Shown piece by piece: positions 43,221-52,247 of a stretch of 64,000 bases of DNA (positions within the stretch are counted from its first letter, which is position 1; the number at the start of each line of letters is the position of its first letter). The DNA comes from Pseudoalteromonas phenolica. Its GTDB lineage: Bacteria > Pseudomonadota > Gammaproteobacteria > Enterobacterales > Alteromonadaceae. The stretch covers positions 682,001 through 746,000 of the forward strand of contig NZ_CP013187.1 of assembly GCF_001444405.1 (NCBI RefSeq), read 5' to 3'. Both the position numbers and the translations under genes were made by a program. Under the pieces are notes generated by a model. The model made no database searches, had not been told where the DNA came from, and saw only the letters and a program-made list of their open reading frames with translations.

Positions 43221-44105
43221 CTAGCACTGTTCCTTGATCGATTGCTTTATAAAATCGAGAAACTCAGTGACTTTTGCAAGTTGATATTTTTTACCTGAGT
43301 AATAAGCGTATAAAACGAGATCTTCTGGCTGAAAGGGTAATTCAATTTCAAGTAACTCACCGGACTGTAACTCTTCTCGACATGCAGTTAAAGGTAAGAT
43401 AGCAAAGCCAAGTGCATTTAATGCAGCTGCTTTTGCTAGTTGCCCGCTATTTACTTTATAAGCTGATGTAACGTTAATGCATTCACCATTTTTAAAGCGC
43501 CATGGCATGCCCTGCAATACTGATAGGCTCGTTATGCAAGGCACTCTAGCTAACGCTTTGAGTGAGCGTGGTTTGTTATAGTGTTGTAATAATTTAGGCG
43601 CGGCTACAACGCAGCTAGGTAAGCGTAATATTTCTTTTGCAACCCAACCTGAGTCTTCAAGGGCACCACGAGCAAATTTAAATACAATATCAAACCCTTC
43701 AAGTATGCCTTCAGCGGGATTGAGATGCGTGTCATAACTTAGGTGGATTCTAGGGTGGAGAGCGCAAAACTGAGCCGTTGCGTCGGCTAAAAATGGTAGG
43801 TCAGGTGCAATTATTTTTAAATGGCCCGCAATGCTGTCTCCTTGACGTTGCACCTCTTGAAGCGTATCAGCCATCGCGATAAGTAGCGGAGAAAGGCCAT
43901 GATAAAGATGTTCACCAGCTGTTGATACAGCCATTTTCCTCGTTGTTCTTTCAAATAAGCGAACGTTTAGCGCTTGTTCTAATAAAGCCACATGCCGACT
44001 AATGTTAGATGTTGGTTGTTGCAGTTGTTCTGCCGCGAGTTTGAAACTACCAGCTTCGTAGACACCTTTAAAGCTTAATAACCATTTGAGCTCAATGTTT
44101 TCCAA
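43221..44105 (-). CDS. LysR-family transcriptional regulator
   Basis: 294 residues. The winged helix at about 5-65 contains ASFKLAAEQLQQPTSNISRHVALLEQ as recognition region (split here for length: AAEQLQQPTSNISRHV). The effector domain carries AKAAALNALGFAILPL, typical of the CrgA/AaeR-like group. It is divergent from the FAD monooxygenase gene with 103 nt between them, so control of that gene is likely. The inducer is unknown. Confidence 0.9.
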   Translation of the reverse strand: MENIELKWLLSFKGVYEAGSFKLAAEQLQQPTSNISRHVALLEQALNVRLFERTTRKMAVSTAGEHLYHGLSPLLIAMADTLQEVQRQGDSIAGHLKIIAPDLPFLADATAQFCALHPRIHLSYDTHLNPAEGILEGFDIVFKFARGALEDSGWVAKEILRLPSCVVAAPKLLQHYNKPRSLKALARVPCITSLSVLQGMPWRFKNGECINVTSAYKVNSGQLAKAAALNALGFAILPLTACREELQSGELLEIELPFQPEDLVLYAYYSGKKYQLAKVTEFLDFIKQSIKEQC

Positions 44106-44208
44106 TAAGATTATCTCATATTTTGGGATTTATAAGCCAAACTTAGCATGTTTATCCTTGTTGGTGAATCTGAGAAGGTATGCCTACATCGTATAAAAAG
44201 GAAAACAT

Positions 44209-45321
44209 ATGAAAACGATAAATCATATTGCAGTTATAGGTGGAGGAGTTTCGGGTTTAGCTTTAGCAATATTTGCAAGAAAGCAAGGGATCAAAGTCAC
44301 GATATTTGAAAAACAATCGACATTTTCAACAATCGGAGCAGGTGTTACTTTATGGCCAAATGGAAGCTTTGTACTAGAGAAATTGTGTGGTCTTAGTAAA
44401 TTTACCAAATATGCAGGCAAACCATCTTTAATTAGGCAATTAGATGGGCATGATAAGGTGGTCAGTGAGTTTGATATTTCAAAGTTAAACTCTCTTTGTG
44501 GTTTGCCTACATTCAGTATACTTAGGCGAGATCTTATCTATGTTCTTGTACAAGAGTTAAAGGCGCTTAAAGCTAGGGTTTATTTTGGTCGTAAAGTTGG
44601 TATTGATGATGTTTTAAAGTTACAGGACCAATTTGATTTAGTGGTTGGCTGCGAAGGCCGAATGAGCTCGCCAGTTCGAGAAGTGCTTTATCAGCGTACG
44701 GTAACGCCAAAGTATCAGGGCTTTATAAACATTATCGGCATTAGCCAGTGCAGACTTTCTCAAGGGCACGATATTATTCAGGATTATCGAAGCTGCAATA
44801 ACCGCTTTGGTATAGTGCCGATAAATAAACAGCTTTGTTATTGGGCTGCCGCATGGCCTTGTGAAATGGATAGAGCACGAGCGGAGAGTAGCTGGCAAAA
44901 GGAGATGCATCAACGTTTTAATCAATGGCCCAAAAATGTTCAACAGGCGCTCAACTATAGTGAAGCAGGTAGTGTGAAGCATATTTTTGTACATGATATG
45001 GACTCTCAGCCGTTTTGGCATTATAAGAACTTAATTATGATAGGTGATGCAGCCCATGCGGCCTTGCCAACTTCTGGTCAAGGAGCTTGCCAAGCACTTG
45101 AAGATGCTTGGCATTTATCTCAAGTACTAAAAAGTGACAAAGCGCTAGATGAAGTGCTCAAAGACTTTTATAACTTAAGGATATCTAAAGTAAGTCATGC
45201 TCAAAATATTGGTAAGCAGGTTGCGCGGCAGATATTCTTTAACAAAGAAAGTGTTAAAAGCTCAGGAATAGGGGTTTCTGCAACTCAATTAAGTGAGCTA
45301 TATATGCAGGGGTTAGGTTAA
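44209..45321 (+). CDS. FAD-dependent aromatic-type monooxygenase
   Basis: 370 residues. The N-terminal Rossmann motif VIGGGVSGLALAIFARKQG, the GCEGRMSSPVR motif and the FAD-ribityl motif GDAAHAALPTSGQGACQALE are all intact. These define the group A flavin hydroxylases that oxidise aromatic or polyketide compounds with NAD(P)H and oxygen. AAGGA precedes the ATG. The divergent LysR gene is the probable regulator. The substrate cannot be told. Confidence 0.9.
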   Translation: MKTINHIAVIGGGVSGLALAIFARKQGIKVTIFEKQSTFSTIGAGVTLWPNGSFVLEKLCGLSKFTKYAGKPSLIRQLDGHDKVVSEFDISKLNSLCGLPTFSILRRDLIYVLVQELKALKARVYFGRKVGIDDVLKLQDQFDLVVGCEGRMSSPVREVLYQRTVTPKYQGFINIIGISQCRLSQGHDIIQDYRSCNNRFGIVPINKQLCYWAAAWPCEMDRARAESSWQKEMHQRFNQWPKNVQQALNYSEAGSVKHIFVHDMDSQPFWHYKNLIMIGDAAHAALPTSGQGACQALEDAWHLSQVLKSDKALDEVLKDFYNLRISKVSHAQNIGKQVARQIFFNKESVKSSGIGVSATQLSELYMQGLG

Positions 45322-45966
45322 GTGCGCTTTACGGTGTTGTTTTACATCTATGTAGCTAGATACAGTGTCAGCAGCCTTTAAGGCTACTCATTTACTGTTG
45401 CGCAAAATAACCTTGCTTTGCAAAGTGTATTTTGCACGATTTGGCCTCACGCTCAACGCTAGTCTTGCTGCGCGCACTGTAAATGAAAAGGTTAAGAGCA
45501 GTGCTGAATTACATCCATGTAGCTACGCCCATCGGGTATTCATACCCTCACCTCCTCATGCTGCGAAACTTCGTATGATTTCAGGCTTCCTGCCTTTCAT
45601 CCTCTGGACCTGCTTCGCAGTTCAAAAATGTTCCATACATTTTTGTGGTCGCTCGTCACCCTTGCGCAAAATAACCTTGCTTCGGAGGAGTTAACTGTAG
45701 CGTTATTTAAAATTGGTTATTTCACCTTGCGCAAAATAACCTTGCTTCGGAGGAGTTAACCGTAGCGTTATTTAAAATTGCTTAGTTCACGTTGCGCAAA
45801 AGTAATCTTGCTCCGCAAGATGTATATCTTATCGCTTGTTAAAATTGGTTATTTCACCTTGCGCAAAATAACCTTGCTTCGCAACGTATATTTTGCACTT
45901 TTAAACCTTTCCTTCATGGGTTGCGTCTTATTGGTTAAGACAGGTGATTAAGAGAAAGGAAATACC
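45322..45966. repeat. Dense cluster of dispersed repeats
   Basis: 645 nt without a gene. A full palindrome lies at 45398-45437. A composite module at 45440-45670 has TACATCCATGTA (45510-45521), GGGTATTCATACCC (45534-45547) and CAAAAATGT-tccat-ACATTTTTG. Three further ttgcgcaaaa copies start near 45663, 45728 and 45794; the first two are joined to the same ggaggagttaac(t/c)gtagcg tail. A full palindrome at 45859-45898 ends 69 nt before the next gene. It is the richest repeat cluster in the window. Confidence 0.85.
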
Positions 45967-46737
45967 ATGAATTTAGTTAAACCAACTTTATTATTCGCGC
46001 TTTGTGCACTGACTTCTGCAAGTGTATTTGCCCATAACGGTCAACGTTACACTGAAACTGTGGAGAAGACGTTCTCAGCAGATGCTGGCACGCAATTACA
46101 AATCGAAAATACCAATGGCAAAGTAGAAATTGAAGCTTGGGGCAAGGACGAAGTGCTTGTAACCGCAACTATCTACAGTAAAGATAAAGAGGGCAGGGAA
46201 AGGGTTGAGGTAGAGCTATCACAAAGAGGCAACACCATCGATATTGAAACGCACTTTGCTAAGCAGTTTGGCTGGAATAATAGTGGTTATGCCAAAGTAG
46301 ATTATTTTATTAATGTGCCTGCGCACATTGAGTTAGATGATGTGGAGCTAAATAACGGTTCGTTATCTATCAAAGGTGTAACGGGGGCTGTTAACGCATC
46401 TTTAAATAACGGCAGTATGGTGGCGACAGGGCTTGCTGGTAATACCCGTGTAGAGAACAATAACGGGTCAGTTAAATTATCGTTCAGTGATGTGTTAACT
46501 GACCTGTCTGATGTGGATGTTGAATCGCAAAACGGGTCGATTACGGTTTATTTCCCTGATTCGATTGATGCAAGCATTAAAGCAAAATCGAATAATGGTT
46601 CAATTAGTAATAACTTTGGTTTAGAGGTAGATAAAAGCCGTTCAAACCGCAAAACGCTGTCTGGTGAAATAGGTTCTGGCAAAGCCAAAGTTACACTGTC
46701 GAGCAATAACGGCTCTATTCGTATTAAAAATCTTTAA
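45967..46737 (+). CDS. Exported DUF4097-type beta-helix protein
   Basis: 256 residues with a signal peptide (to ASVFA). The mature part is made of short beta turns repeating an N-G-S core: NNGSLSIKG, NNGSMVATG, NNGSVKLSF, QNGSITVYF, NNGSISNNF, NNGSIRIKN. This is the DUF4097 (putative adhesin-like) beta-solenoid pattern. It is likely periplasmic or surface exposed. AAAGGA lies 8 nt before the ATG, and a strong terminator follows. Its role is unknown. Confidence 0.85.
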   Translation: MNLVKPTLLFALCALTSASVFAHNGQRYTETVEKTFSADAGTQLQIENTNGKVEIEAWGKDEVLVTATIYSKDKEGRERVEVELSQRGNTIDIETHFAKQFGWNNSGYAKVDYFINVPAHIELDDVELNNGSLSIKGVTGAVNASLNNGSMVATGLAGNTRVENNNGSVKLSFSDVLTDLSDVDVESQNGSITVYFPDSIDASIKAKSNNGSISNNFGLEVDKSRSNRKTLSGEIGSGKAKVTLSSNNGSIRIKNL

Positions 46738-46758
46738 TAGGGTAACGAGCGAGAAGGA

Positions 46759-46791
46759 AAGGTCAGTGACATAATTCACTGACCTTTTTGG
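46759..46791. terminator. Bidirectional terminator between DUF4097 and ABC genes
   Basis: AAGGTCAGTGA-cataat-TCACTGACCTT, a perfect 11-bp stem followed by TTTGGTTTT on the plus strand. The minus strand has a short CCTTTCC after the stem. It can serve both convergent genes. Confidence 0.88.
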
Positions 46792-46830
46792 TTTTAAAAG
46801 CGGATTAATCTTATCGAAACTGGTTTAAAA

Positions 46831-48624
46831 TTAAGTTACAGCGGTGAGGATCTCTTCTGGTTTTCCGTCTCTAATAATCTTGCCATCTTTAATTTCAATA
46901 ATGCGATCCATCATTGTGAGCACATCATAGGAATGGGCAATTGAAATAACCGTTTTTCCTTTCATAAGTGTCTTTAAAGAATGAATAAAGTCGGCTTTTA
47001 GGGCAGGATCCAAAGCACTATTTGCTTCATCTAACAAGAGCAGTTTTTTATCTCTTAAAATGGCTCTGGCAAGTGCTAAACGCTGTCGTTGGCCTCCTGA
47101 TAATTGTCCGCCATTTTCTCCAATAAAAGCATCGAGTCCTTGTCGACCTTGTGCATCTTGGTATTGCAATACAAAGTCCAATGCATTGGCTTTTTCAAGT
47201 GCTAGGTATACATCTGCTTTTTTAATGTGATTTAAGCCAAATACAACGTTGTTGTAGATGCTTTGATTAAATAGCCCGATGTCTTGATTGAGAAAGCTAA
47301 TCTCACCACAGATATTGCCAGTTTCATAGTCTTCAATATTTTTGCCATCGATATAAATTGCGCCTTTTTCAATTTCGTCGATACCGGTGAGCATATTAAG
47401 TAATGATGATTTGCCTGCACCAGATGGGCCTATGATCCCCACTTTTTCTCCAGGTTTTATTTTTAAAGAGAAGTTGCTGAATAAAGGCGCTTTATTTTCA
47501 TAGCCAAACTCTACATTCTTAAACGTAATTTTGCCTCGGCTGATACGGAAAGTACCCTCTTCTTCATCATGTTCAACCTCTTCGAGGAAATCATTGATGA
47601 CATTTCTTCCAACTGATATTTGGCCCCAAGACACGAAGAAAGCATCAAACTCTTCTAGGCACCATTCAGAGAGAGAAATCACACGATAAACGAGTGCTAA
47701 AACCATTGAAAACTCACCAATAGTGAGACTGTTATTCGTCCAGAGTTTTAAACACAGTATGCCAGTGCCAACAATTAATACGCCATTGAGCAGACCCACC
47801 ATAGAGGCAAAACTTGAGAATACGCGAAACTCTTTTGCCACCACTCTGCGATGTCTGTTCGCCCATTTTTCAGCAAATTTTTGTTCGAATTGCGAGTTAG
47901 AGAGCATTTTAACGGTGCGGATCCGAGCAAAGCGCTCAGTAAATTTTCCAGTGATCTCCGCACAGCTTTGTGCTTCTAAGCGGTTGGTGACTCTTGCATT
48001 TGGGATCCATCGGCCAACTAATAGGGCGATAAATATGCTTGTCCAAGCGATAAAAGGGATGACAAGCCAACCATCAATATTACCAATATACAGCAGTAAT
48101 GCCCCCAAAAAGGCCAGTAAAAAACCTGCGACACCACAAAACTGCAACACAGTGTCAATAATGGCTTCAGAGGTATCGACAATGACAATGGCCGTTTCGC
48201 CTGGGTCATCTTCTTCGTGATAGCTCGCAGGAGAGGCAATTAAAGTTCTGTACAGCTTTATAAGGGTATTCTTTTGTAAATTAGGACCGAGTAGTTGCTG
48301 AAAAATAAGGTTTTTTAACAGCGTGATTAGAGGAATAATAACGGCAATGGTGAAGGCCACCAGTGTGAGTTCAAGTCCTTTCTCATTCAACTGAGTACGA
48401 TCATGCGTCATGTCTAGCCAATCAATAAGATCGCCTAAAAAATCGAACGTCACAATCTGTAATACGCCACCGAAAAGAGCAATACAGAAGGCGATGATTA
48501 TCCACCCAGAAAATTCTTTAGTGCACTGACGAATAAAGGCAAAGTTATGCGCGGTCTCACGTAGCTGACTGTTAAAGGAGTCTTTCTGGCCTAGTTTTTC
48601 AAATAGTTTAAATAGTGCTTTCAT
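46831..48624 (-). CDS. ABC exporter, fused membrane and ATPase domains
   Basis: 597 residues. Six membrane helices occupy about 35-320 (such as IIIAFCIALFGGVLQIVTF). The nucleotide-binding domain follows with Walker A GPSGAGKS, signature LSGGQRQRLALARAI and Walker B KLLLLDEANSALD, then the H-loop SIAHS. It works as a dimer exporting lipids, peptides or drugs. Nothing next to it (peptide precursor, peptidase) points to a cargo. It shares the bidirectional terminator with the DUF4097 gene. Confidence 0.92.
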   Translation of the reverse strand: MKALFKLFEKLGQKDSFNSQLRETAHNFAFIRQCTKEFSGWIIIAFCIALFGGVLQIVTFDFLGDLIDWLDMTHDRTQLNEKGLELTLVAFTIAVIIPLITLLKNLIFQQLLGPNLQKNTLIKLYRTLIASPASYHEEDDPGETAIVIVDTSEAIIDTVLQFCGVAGFLLAFLGALLLYIGNIDGWLVIPFIAWTSIFIALLVGRWIPNARVTNRLEAQSCAEITGKFTERFARIRTVKMLSNSQFEQKFAEKWANRHRRVVAKEFRVFSSFASMVGLLNGVLIVGTGILCLKLWTNNSLTIGEFSMVLALVYRVISLSEWCLEEFDAFFVSWGQISVGRNVINDFLEEVEHDEEEGTFRISRGKITFKNVEFGYENKAPLFSNFSLKIKPGEKVGIIGPSGAGKSSLLNMLTGIDEIEKGAIYIDGKNIEDYETGNICGEISFLNQDIGLFNQSIYNNVVFGLNHIKKADVYLALEKANALDFVLQYQDAQGRQGLDAFIGENGGQLSGGQRQRLALARAILRDKKLLLLDEANSALDPALKADFIHSLKTLMKGKTVISIAHSYDVLTMMDRIIEIKDGKIIRDGKPEEILTAVT

Positions 48625-48689
48625 CGAATTGAGTGATACCTAACAGTGAAATAGCGCACTTGAGGTAAATGCTTAAGGGTTAAATGAGT

Positions 48690-48729
48690 AAAGCCACTGA
48701 GATGGTGTTAACCTTATTTCAGTGGCTTT
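48690..48729 (-). terminator. Hairpin after speE
   Basis: AAAGCCACTGA (48690-48700) pairs with TCAGTGGCTTT (48719-48729), a perfect 11-bp stem with an 18-nt loop, 56 nt after the speE stop. The following T-run is short. Confidence 0.6.
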
Positions 48730-48784
48730 AAATCGCTTATCCATACGCATTTGCGCATGGTGTTATAAACCTACAGTGCGTTTT

Positions 48785-49732
48785 TTAGAGATGAGATGTC
48801 TCTGGTGTATAGTCATCCCAATCGCCAGCTTCTGGCATTGATAATTGATCGACGTTTTCACATTTTACTGCTTGGTTTACGTACTCACGCATGTCTTTTG
48901 ATAAGAAGAATGAGCCAAAATGCGCTTCCGGTGAGTAGTATTTGGTTTGAATATCAGCTTTATTAAATCGAGATTCAATCTCTTCGAGTGATAATGTATT
49001 AATGGTGCCGCTGCGCGTTGCCCAGATAAAAGCATGAGAGCCACCAAAGTAATCAAAGCACCCACCCATATAAATACCTGCAGGGTTATTAAAGGCCTGA
49101 GTTAAGCGCGACACCATTGATTGCATCATATAAGGTTCGAAGTAAGGTGTGCCACCTTGCGCAACTAAGATGCCATCTGACTTAAGTGCAGATAGACAGT
49201 TATTAAAAAAGCTTTGTGTGAATAACGTTTCTGAAGCGCCGCCATCTGGGTCGGCTGCATCTAGCACGATCAGATCAAAGCAGTTACTGTACTGTGGAAT
49301 AATTTCCGCGCCATCGCCAATGCGCAGTTCAAATCTTGGGTCGTCAAAGGCGCCGTTATTGATTTCAGGTAAAAACTCGCGACTAAGCTCAATAATTTGT
49401 TCATCAATATCAAGCATAACGACTTTTTCTACGCCATGATGTTTTAGTATTTCGCGTGCACTGCCACCATCTCCACCGCCAACAATCAATACATTTTTCA
49501 CTCTGTTATGTACCAAAGTCGGCACATGAACCATCATTTCGTGATAGATATGTTCACCGCGGGTGGTCACTTGAATACCATCATCAATACGCATCACTTT
49601 ACCTAAGTGACGAGTTTCAAAGATGCTAACGTCTTGGAACTCAGTTTCTACATTTGCCAATTCTTTTTCTGAACGAAGTGCCACATGAATGCCACTTGTC
49701 ATCTGTTCATAATGCCATTTAATTTTAGTCAT
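48785..49732 (-). CDS. speE: Polyamine aminopropyltransferase (spermidine synthase)
   Basis: 315 residues from the ATG at 49732; an ATG at 49741 sits only 1 nt after GGGG and is less likely. It transfers an aminopropyl group from decarboxylated SAM to putrescine. Motifs are GGGDGGSAREILKH (cofactor site), DIDEQIIELSREFLPEI and the catalytic DAADPDGGASETLF. It lies just behind speD on the same strand, so both polyamine steps are made together in the cytoplasm. Confidence 0.95.
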   Translation of the reverse strand: MTKIKWHYEQMTSGIHVALRSEKELANVETEFQDVSIFETRHLGKVMRIDDGIQVTTRGEHIYHEMMVHVPTLVHNRVKNVLIVGGGDGGSAREILKHHGVEKVVMLDIDEQIIELSREFLPEINNGAFDDPRFELRIGDGAEIIPQYSNCFDLIVLDAADPDGGASETLFTQSFFNNCLSALKSDGILVAQGGTPYFEPYMMQSMVSRLTQAFNNPAGIYMGGCFDYFGGSHAFIWATRSGTINTLSLEEIESRFNKADIQTKYYSPEAHFGSFFLSKDMREYVNQAVKCENVDQLSMPEAGDWDDYTPETSHL

Positions 49733-49752
49733 TGCGTGCATACCCCGTGTTG

Positions 49753-50190
49753 TTATGCGGTTTTGAGTGTTGTATTTAGTTGCGGGTTTAAGAGTGGTTC
49801 AAACTGACCTAAGCGATTGACATTACCGCCTCGGGTTAACGTGTTTATCACCATTTTCTTAGGTTTAAAGCATTGCTCAATCACTGATAAGCAGAGTTCA
49901 GGATTTGCATCCCCACACATAAAAATATCCATGGCTGCGAAGTGATATTCAGGCCATGTGTGAATAGAAATATGGCTTTCAGCCAAAATGATCATGCCTG
50001 ATACGCCACCATTGGTTTCGAATGGGTGCAAGTGTGTTTTTAAAATTGTGGCTTTGGCTGCATTAGCGCAGTCAACCATCATGTCTTCAATATGTTTTTC
50101 GCCAACAAGGTTTGACGCTTCAAAAATATCGACCGTGATGTGCTGTCCTAAAGGTTGGACAGAGTGTGATCCAAAAGGTGATTGATTCAT
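49753..50190 (-). CDS. speD: S-adenosylmethionine decarboxylase proenzyme
   Basis: 145 residues from the ATG at 50190, chosen for AGGT 8 nt upstream; a longer frame to 50244 has no support. It is the short prokaryotic class. The self-cleavage site is E-S in LAESHISIHTWPEY, generating the pyruvoyl group on Ser. The active-site Cys lies in DIFMCGDANPE. It supplies decarboxylated SAM for SpeE, encoded about 20 nt downstream. Confidence 0.95.
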   Translation of the reverse strand: MNQSPFGSHSVQPLGQHITVDIFEASNLVGEKHIEDMMVDCANAAKATILKTHLHPFETNGGVSGMIILAESHISIHTWPEYHFAAMDIFMCGDANPELCLSVIEQCFKPKKMVINTLTRGGNVNRLGQFEPLLNPQLNTTLKTA

Positions 50191-50338
50191 TCTTTTACCT
50201 GCGCTCTGTTTTGAACGCAGACATTGCAGCATTGAAATGTGCAACGATTGTGGAGTCGCGTTGAGTATGAAAAAGTAAACGGTTGGAAGTTGTTTGGTGT
50301 GTGTAGTGAAAAAAGTAAGGCTAAATATGTTTAAAAGG

Positions 50339-50377
50339 CGTCACTTTGCGTGGGCTTGAGGGCTACGCAAAGTGACG
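50339..50377 (-). terminator. Terminator of the 50390-52129 gene
   Basis: CGTCACTTTGCGT (50339-50351) pairs perfectly with ACGCAAAGTGACG (50365-50377), a 13-bp stem. On the minus strand it is followed by CCTTTTAAAC and lies 12 nt after the stop codon. Confidence 0.85.
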
Positions 50378-50389
50378 ATACTCGAGGAA

Positions 50390-52129
50390 TTACAGCTTCT
50401 TAATCATAATTTGAGAATCAGTAACCACCCCTTTATCTGCAACATCAAGGTTAATTTGCATTTGCGTATTTTGGCCAATAAACTGTTCAAACTCGTCACC
50501 TAAGTCTTCACCTGCAATTTCTGCGCCCTTCAATAGTGCTTTGAAGAACTTATTGGTATTCATTGACAATGCCATCATACCGTTTGCTTCAACAGTTTGT
50601 TTAGTTAAAGTATCTGCAAACTTTTTGCCTTGCTCACCGGTATAAAAAGCTAAATGATTACCTTTTAATGCAAGGTAGATTGGTGCATCTAATTCAAAAC
50701 CAGCGGGAAGGAACTCATTTACTTCAATGGCAGAGCCATCTGCAGGTAAAGTGACACCTGCTAGTGTAGGTTCGAAGCTTTTAGCAATATTAAATAAGGC
50801 TTCAGCATCATCGGCAGAAATTGTCGCAAGTACATTGAGTGATTTGAAATCAGGTTGCCCAGGGTTTTGTGCATGCTCCACAACTTCGACATCAAAAAGA
50901 CTTAAACTGACGCCTTTCAAAGAGCCAAGCATGCCGGTCATCATTGCGAGTGCCGCAGGGTTTGATTCTTTACTTTGCGCTTGCGCTGTAACGAGTGGTT
51001 GGCAACTAAAGTCAGCCGAAGCAAAACGCGCCCACACTGTATTAACCATAGGTGAGATTTGCGACGCGTTGACTCCGTATGCAAAAGAAATCATTGCTTC
51101 ATTCAAGTTGTGTGCGTGCTCAGGTATAAAGCCGCGGGCATTGCTCATCGCATCAAGCACTTTCTTATCTGTCGAAGCGAATACAGTAGACATCTGAAGA
51201 TCAGCATAGTTATGTGTGATTTCAACTTTTTGCGTACCAGATATAATCGCAGGCCAATTACTTGCCATATCAGCAAAGTCTTGTTGGCAAGCTTCATTTC
51301 TAATTAAAGCGAGGTCGTCTTGGTTACCTAAAAGGGCAAGCAAACTATCCAGCATTCTTGTGGTATTACTTTGTGGATCTTTCGCTGTAATTGCATCAAC
51401 TAAAAGGGTTGTATCAAGGTAAGCAAGAGATTGGCCATCTAAATGATAGTCGTTGATATATTGCTCAACGCGATTCGTTTCACTCAATGCTTTTGTAGGT
51501 TTTGTAGCTGCTAATGCCACCTTTAAGTCTTCTTCGGTGTTAAAGGCTGTATCTAAAGTGAGTGTGACCCAGTCATCTTTGGTTGAAACAACAATATCAA
51601 ATAGCTTTTCATCGCCTTGCTCGATAGTAAAGCGCGTCACAGGTAGGCCTGCTAATTCGGTTGCTTCATAACGTACATCTGATTTATCAGCTGCCGTTTT
51701 AATTGTATTTATAAAGGTTTCAACATTGGCTAACTTGGCTCTGCCTACTGGCAGAAGTCCCACTGTATAGCCTAACATCTTAAAGTCATTGTCAGCACCC
51801 CATGTTTTGGCAAAGGCTTCGGATGACTTTAAACTTTTAGTGTAGCTTTCCATAATATTAATGAAAAAACGCTCATTACTCGACGCATCGCTTTGTTGTA
51901 TGTGTTCAACTAGGTCATCAAACTGATGCGCATTCTTATAAGCATCAGGCAATACGTCCAAATACTCAAGATAAGGAAAACCTTCAAGCTGAGACCAAAA
52001 AAAGACAGTATCGGCAGGGACATAATCTAGCTGAGGTAGCGGGGTGTAAGTATCGTTTTGATTAGAAACAAGGTAAGCGCCTGAGGCAACAGCTGCACCA
52101 GTGACTGTTGCTAAAAGTAGTTTTTTCAT
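50390..52129 (-). CDS. Large exported protein, unknown function
   Basis: 579 residues with an N-terminal signal or anchor (LLLATVTGAAVASGAYLVS). The mature protein opens YVPADTVFFWSQLEGFP, is mainly alpha/beta without repeats, and has two cysteines in the middle (NEACQQDF, ADFSCQPL) that could pair. The opening phrase recalls DUF3352-like proteins that begin YLPADT, but the match is short. Probably periplasmic. It is monocistronic with a strong terminator. Confidence 0.7.
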   Translation of the reverse strand: MKKLLLATVTGAAVASGAYLVSNQNDTYTPLPQLDYVPADTVFFWSQLEGFPYLEYLDVLPDAYKNAHQFDDLVEHIQQSDASSNERFFINIMESYTKSLKSSEAFAKTWGADNDFKMLGYTVGLLPVGRAKLANVETFINTIKTAADKSDVRYEATELAGLPVTRFTIEQGDEKLFDIVVSTKDDWVTLTLDTAFNTEEDLKVALAATKPTKALSETNRVEQYINDYHLDGQSLAYLDTTLLVDAITAKDPQSNTTRMLDSLLALLGNQDDLALIRNEACQQDFADMASNWPAIISGTQKVEITHNYADLQMSTVFASTDKKVLDAMSNARGFIPEHAHNLNEAMISFAYGVNASQISPMVNTVWARFASADFSCQPLVTAQAQSKESNPAALAMMTGMLGSLKGVSLSLFDVEVVEHAQNPGQPDFKSLNVLATISADDAEALFNIAKSFEPTLAGVTLPADGSAIEVNEFLPAGFELDAPIYLALKGNHLAFYTGEQGKKFADTLTKQTVEANGMMALSMNTNKFFKALLKGAEIAGEDLGDEFEQFIGQNTQMQINLDVADKGVVTDSQIMIKKL

Positions 52130-52247
52130 ATTCTTACTCCATAAGAATTATTTTCCAAGTTCCTTTTTAGGATAACAGGTTATTGGATATCAAAGTAGCA
52201 AAAAATAGGGCGCTAAATACATCTAATTGCTCAGATTTGCTTGCTAT

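Noticed and set aside
45365..45694. 109-codon plus-strand frame
   Set aside because: Covers the composite repeat module; other copies of the module do not keep the frame.
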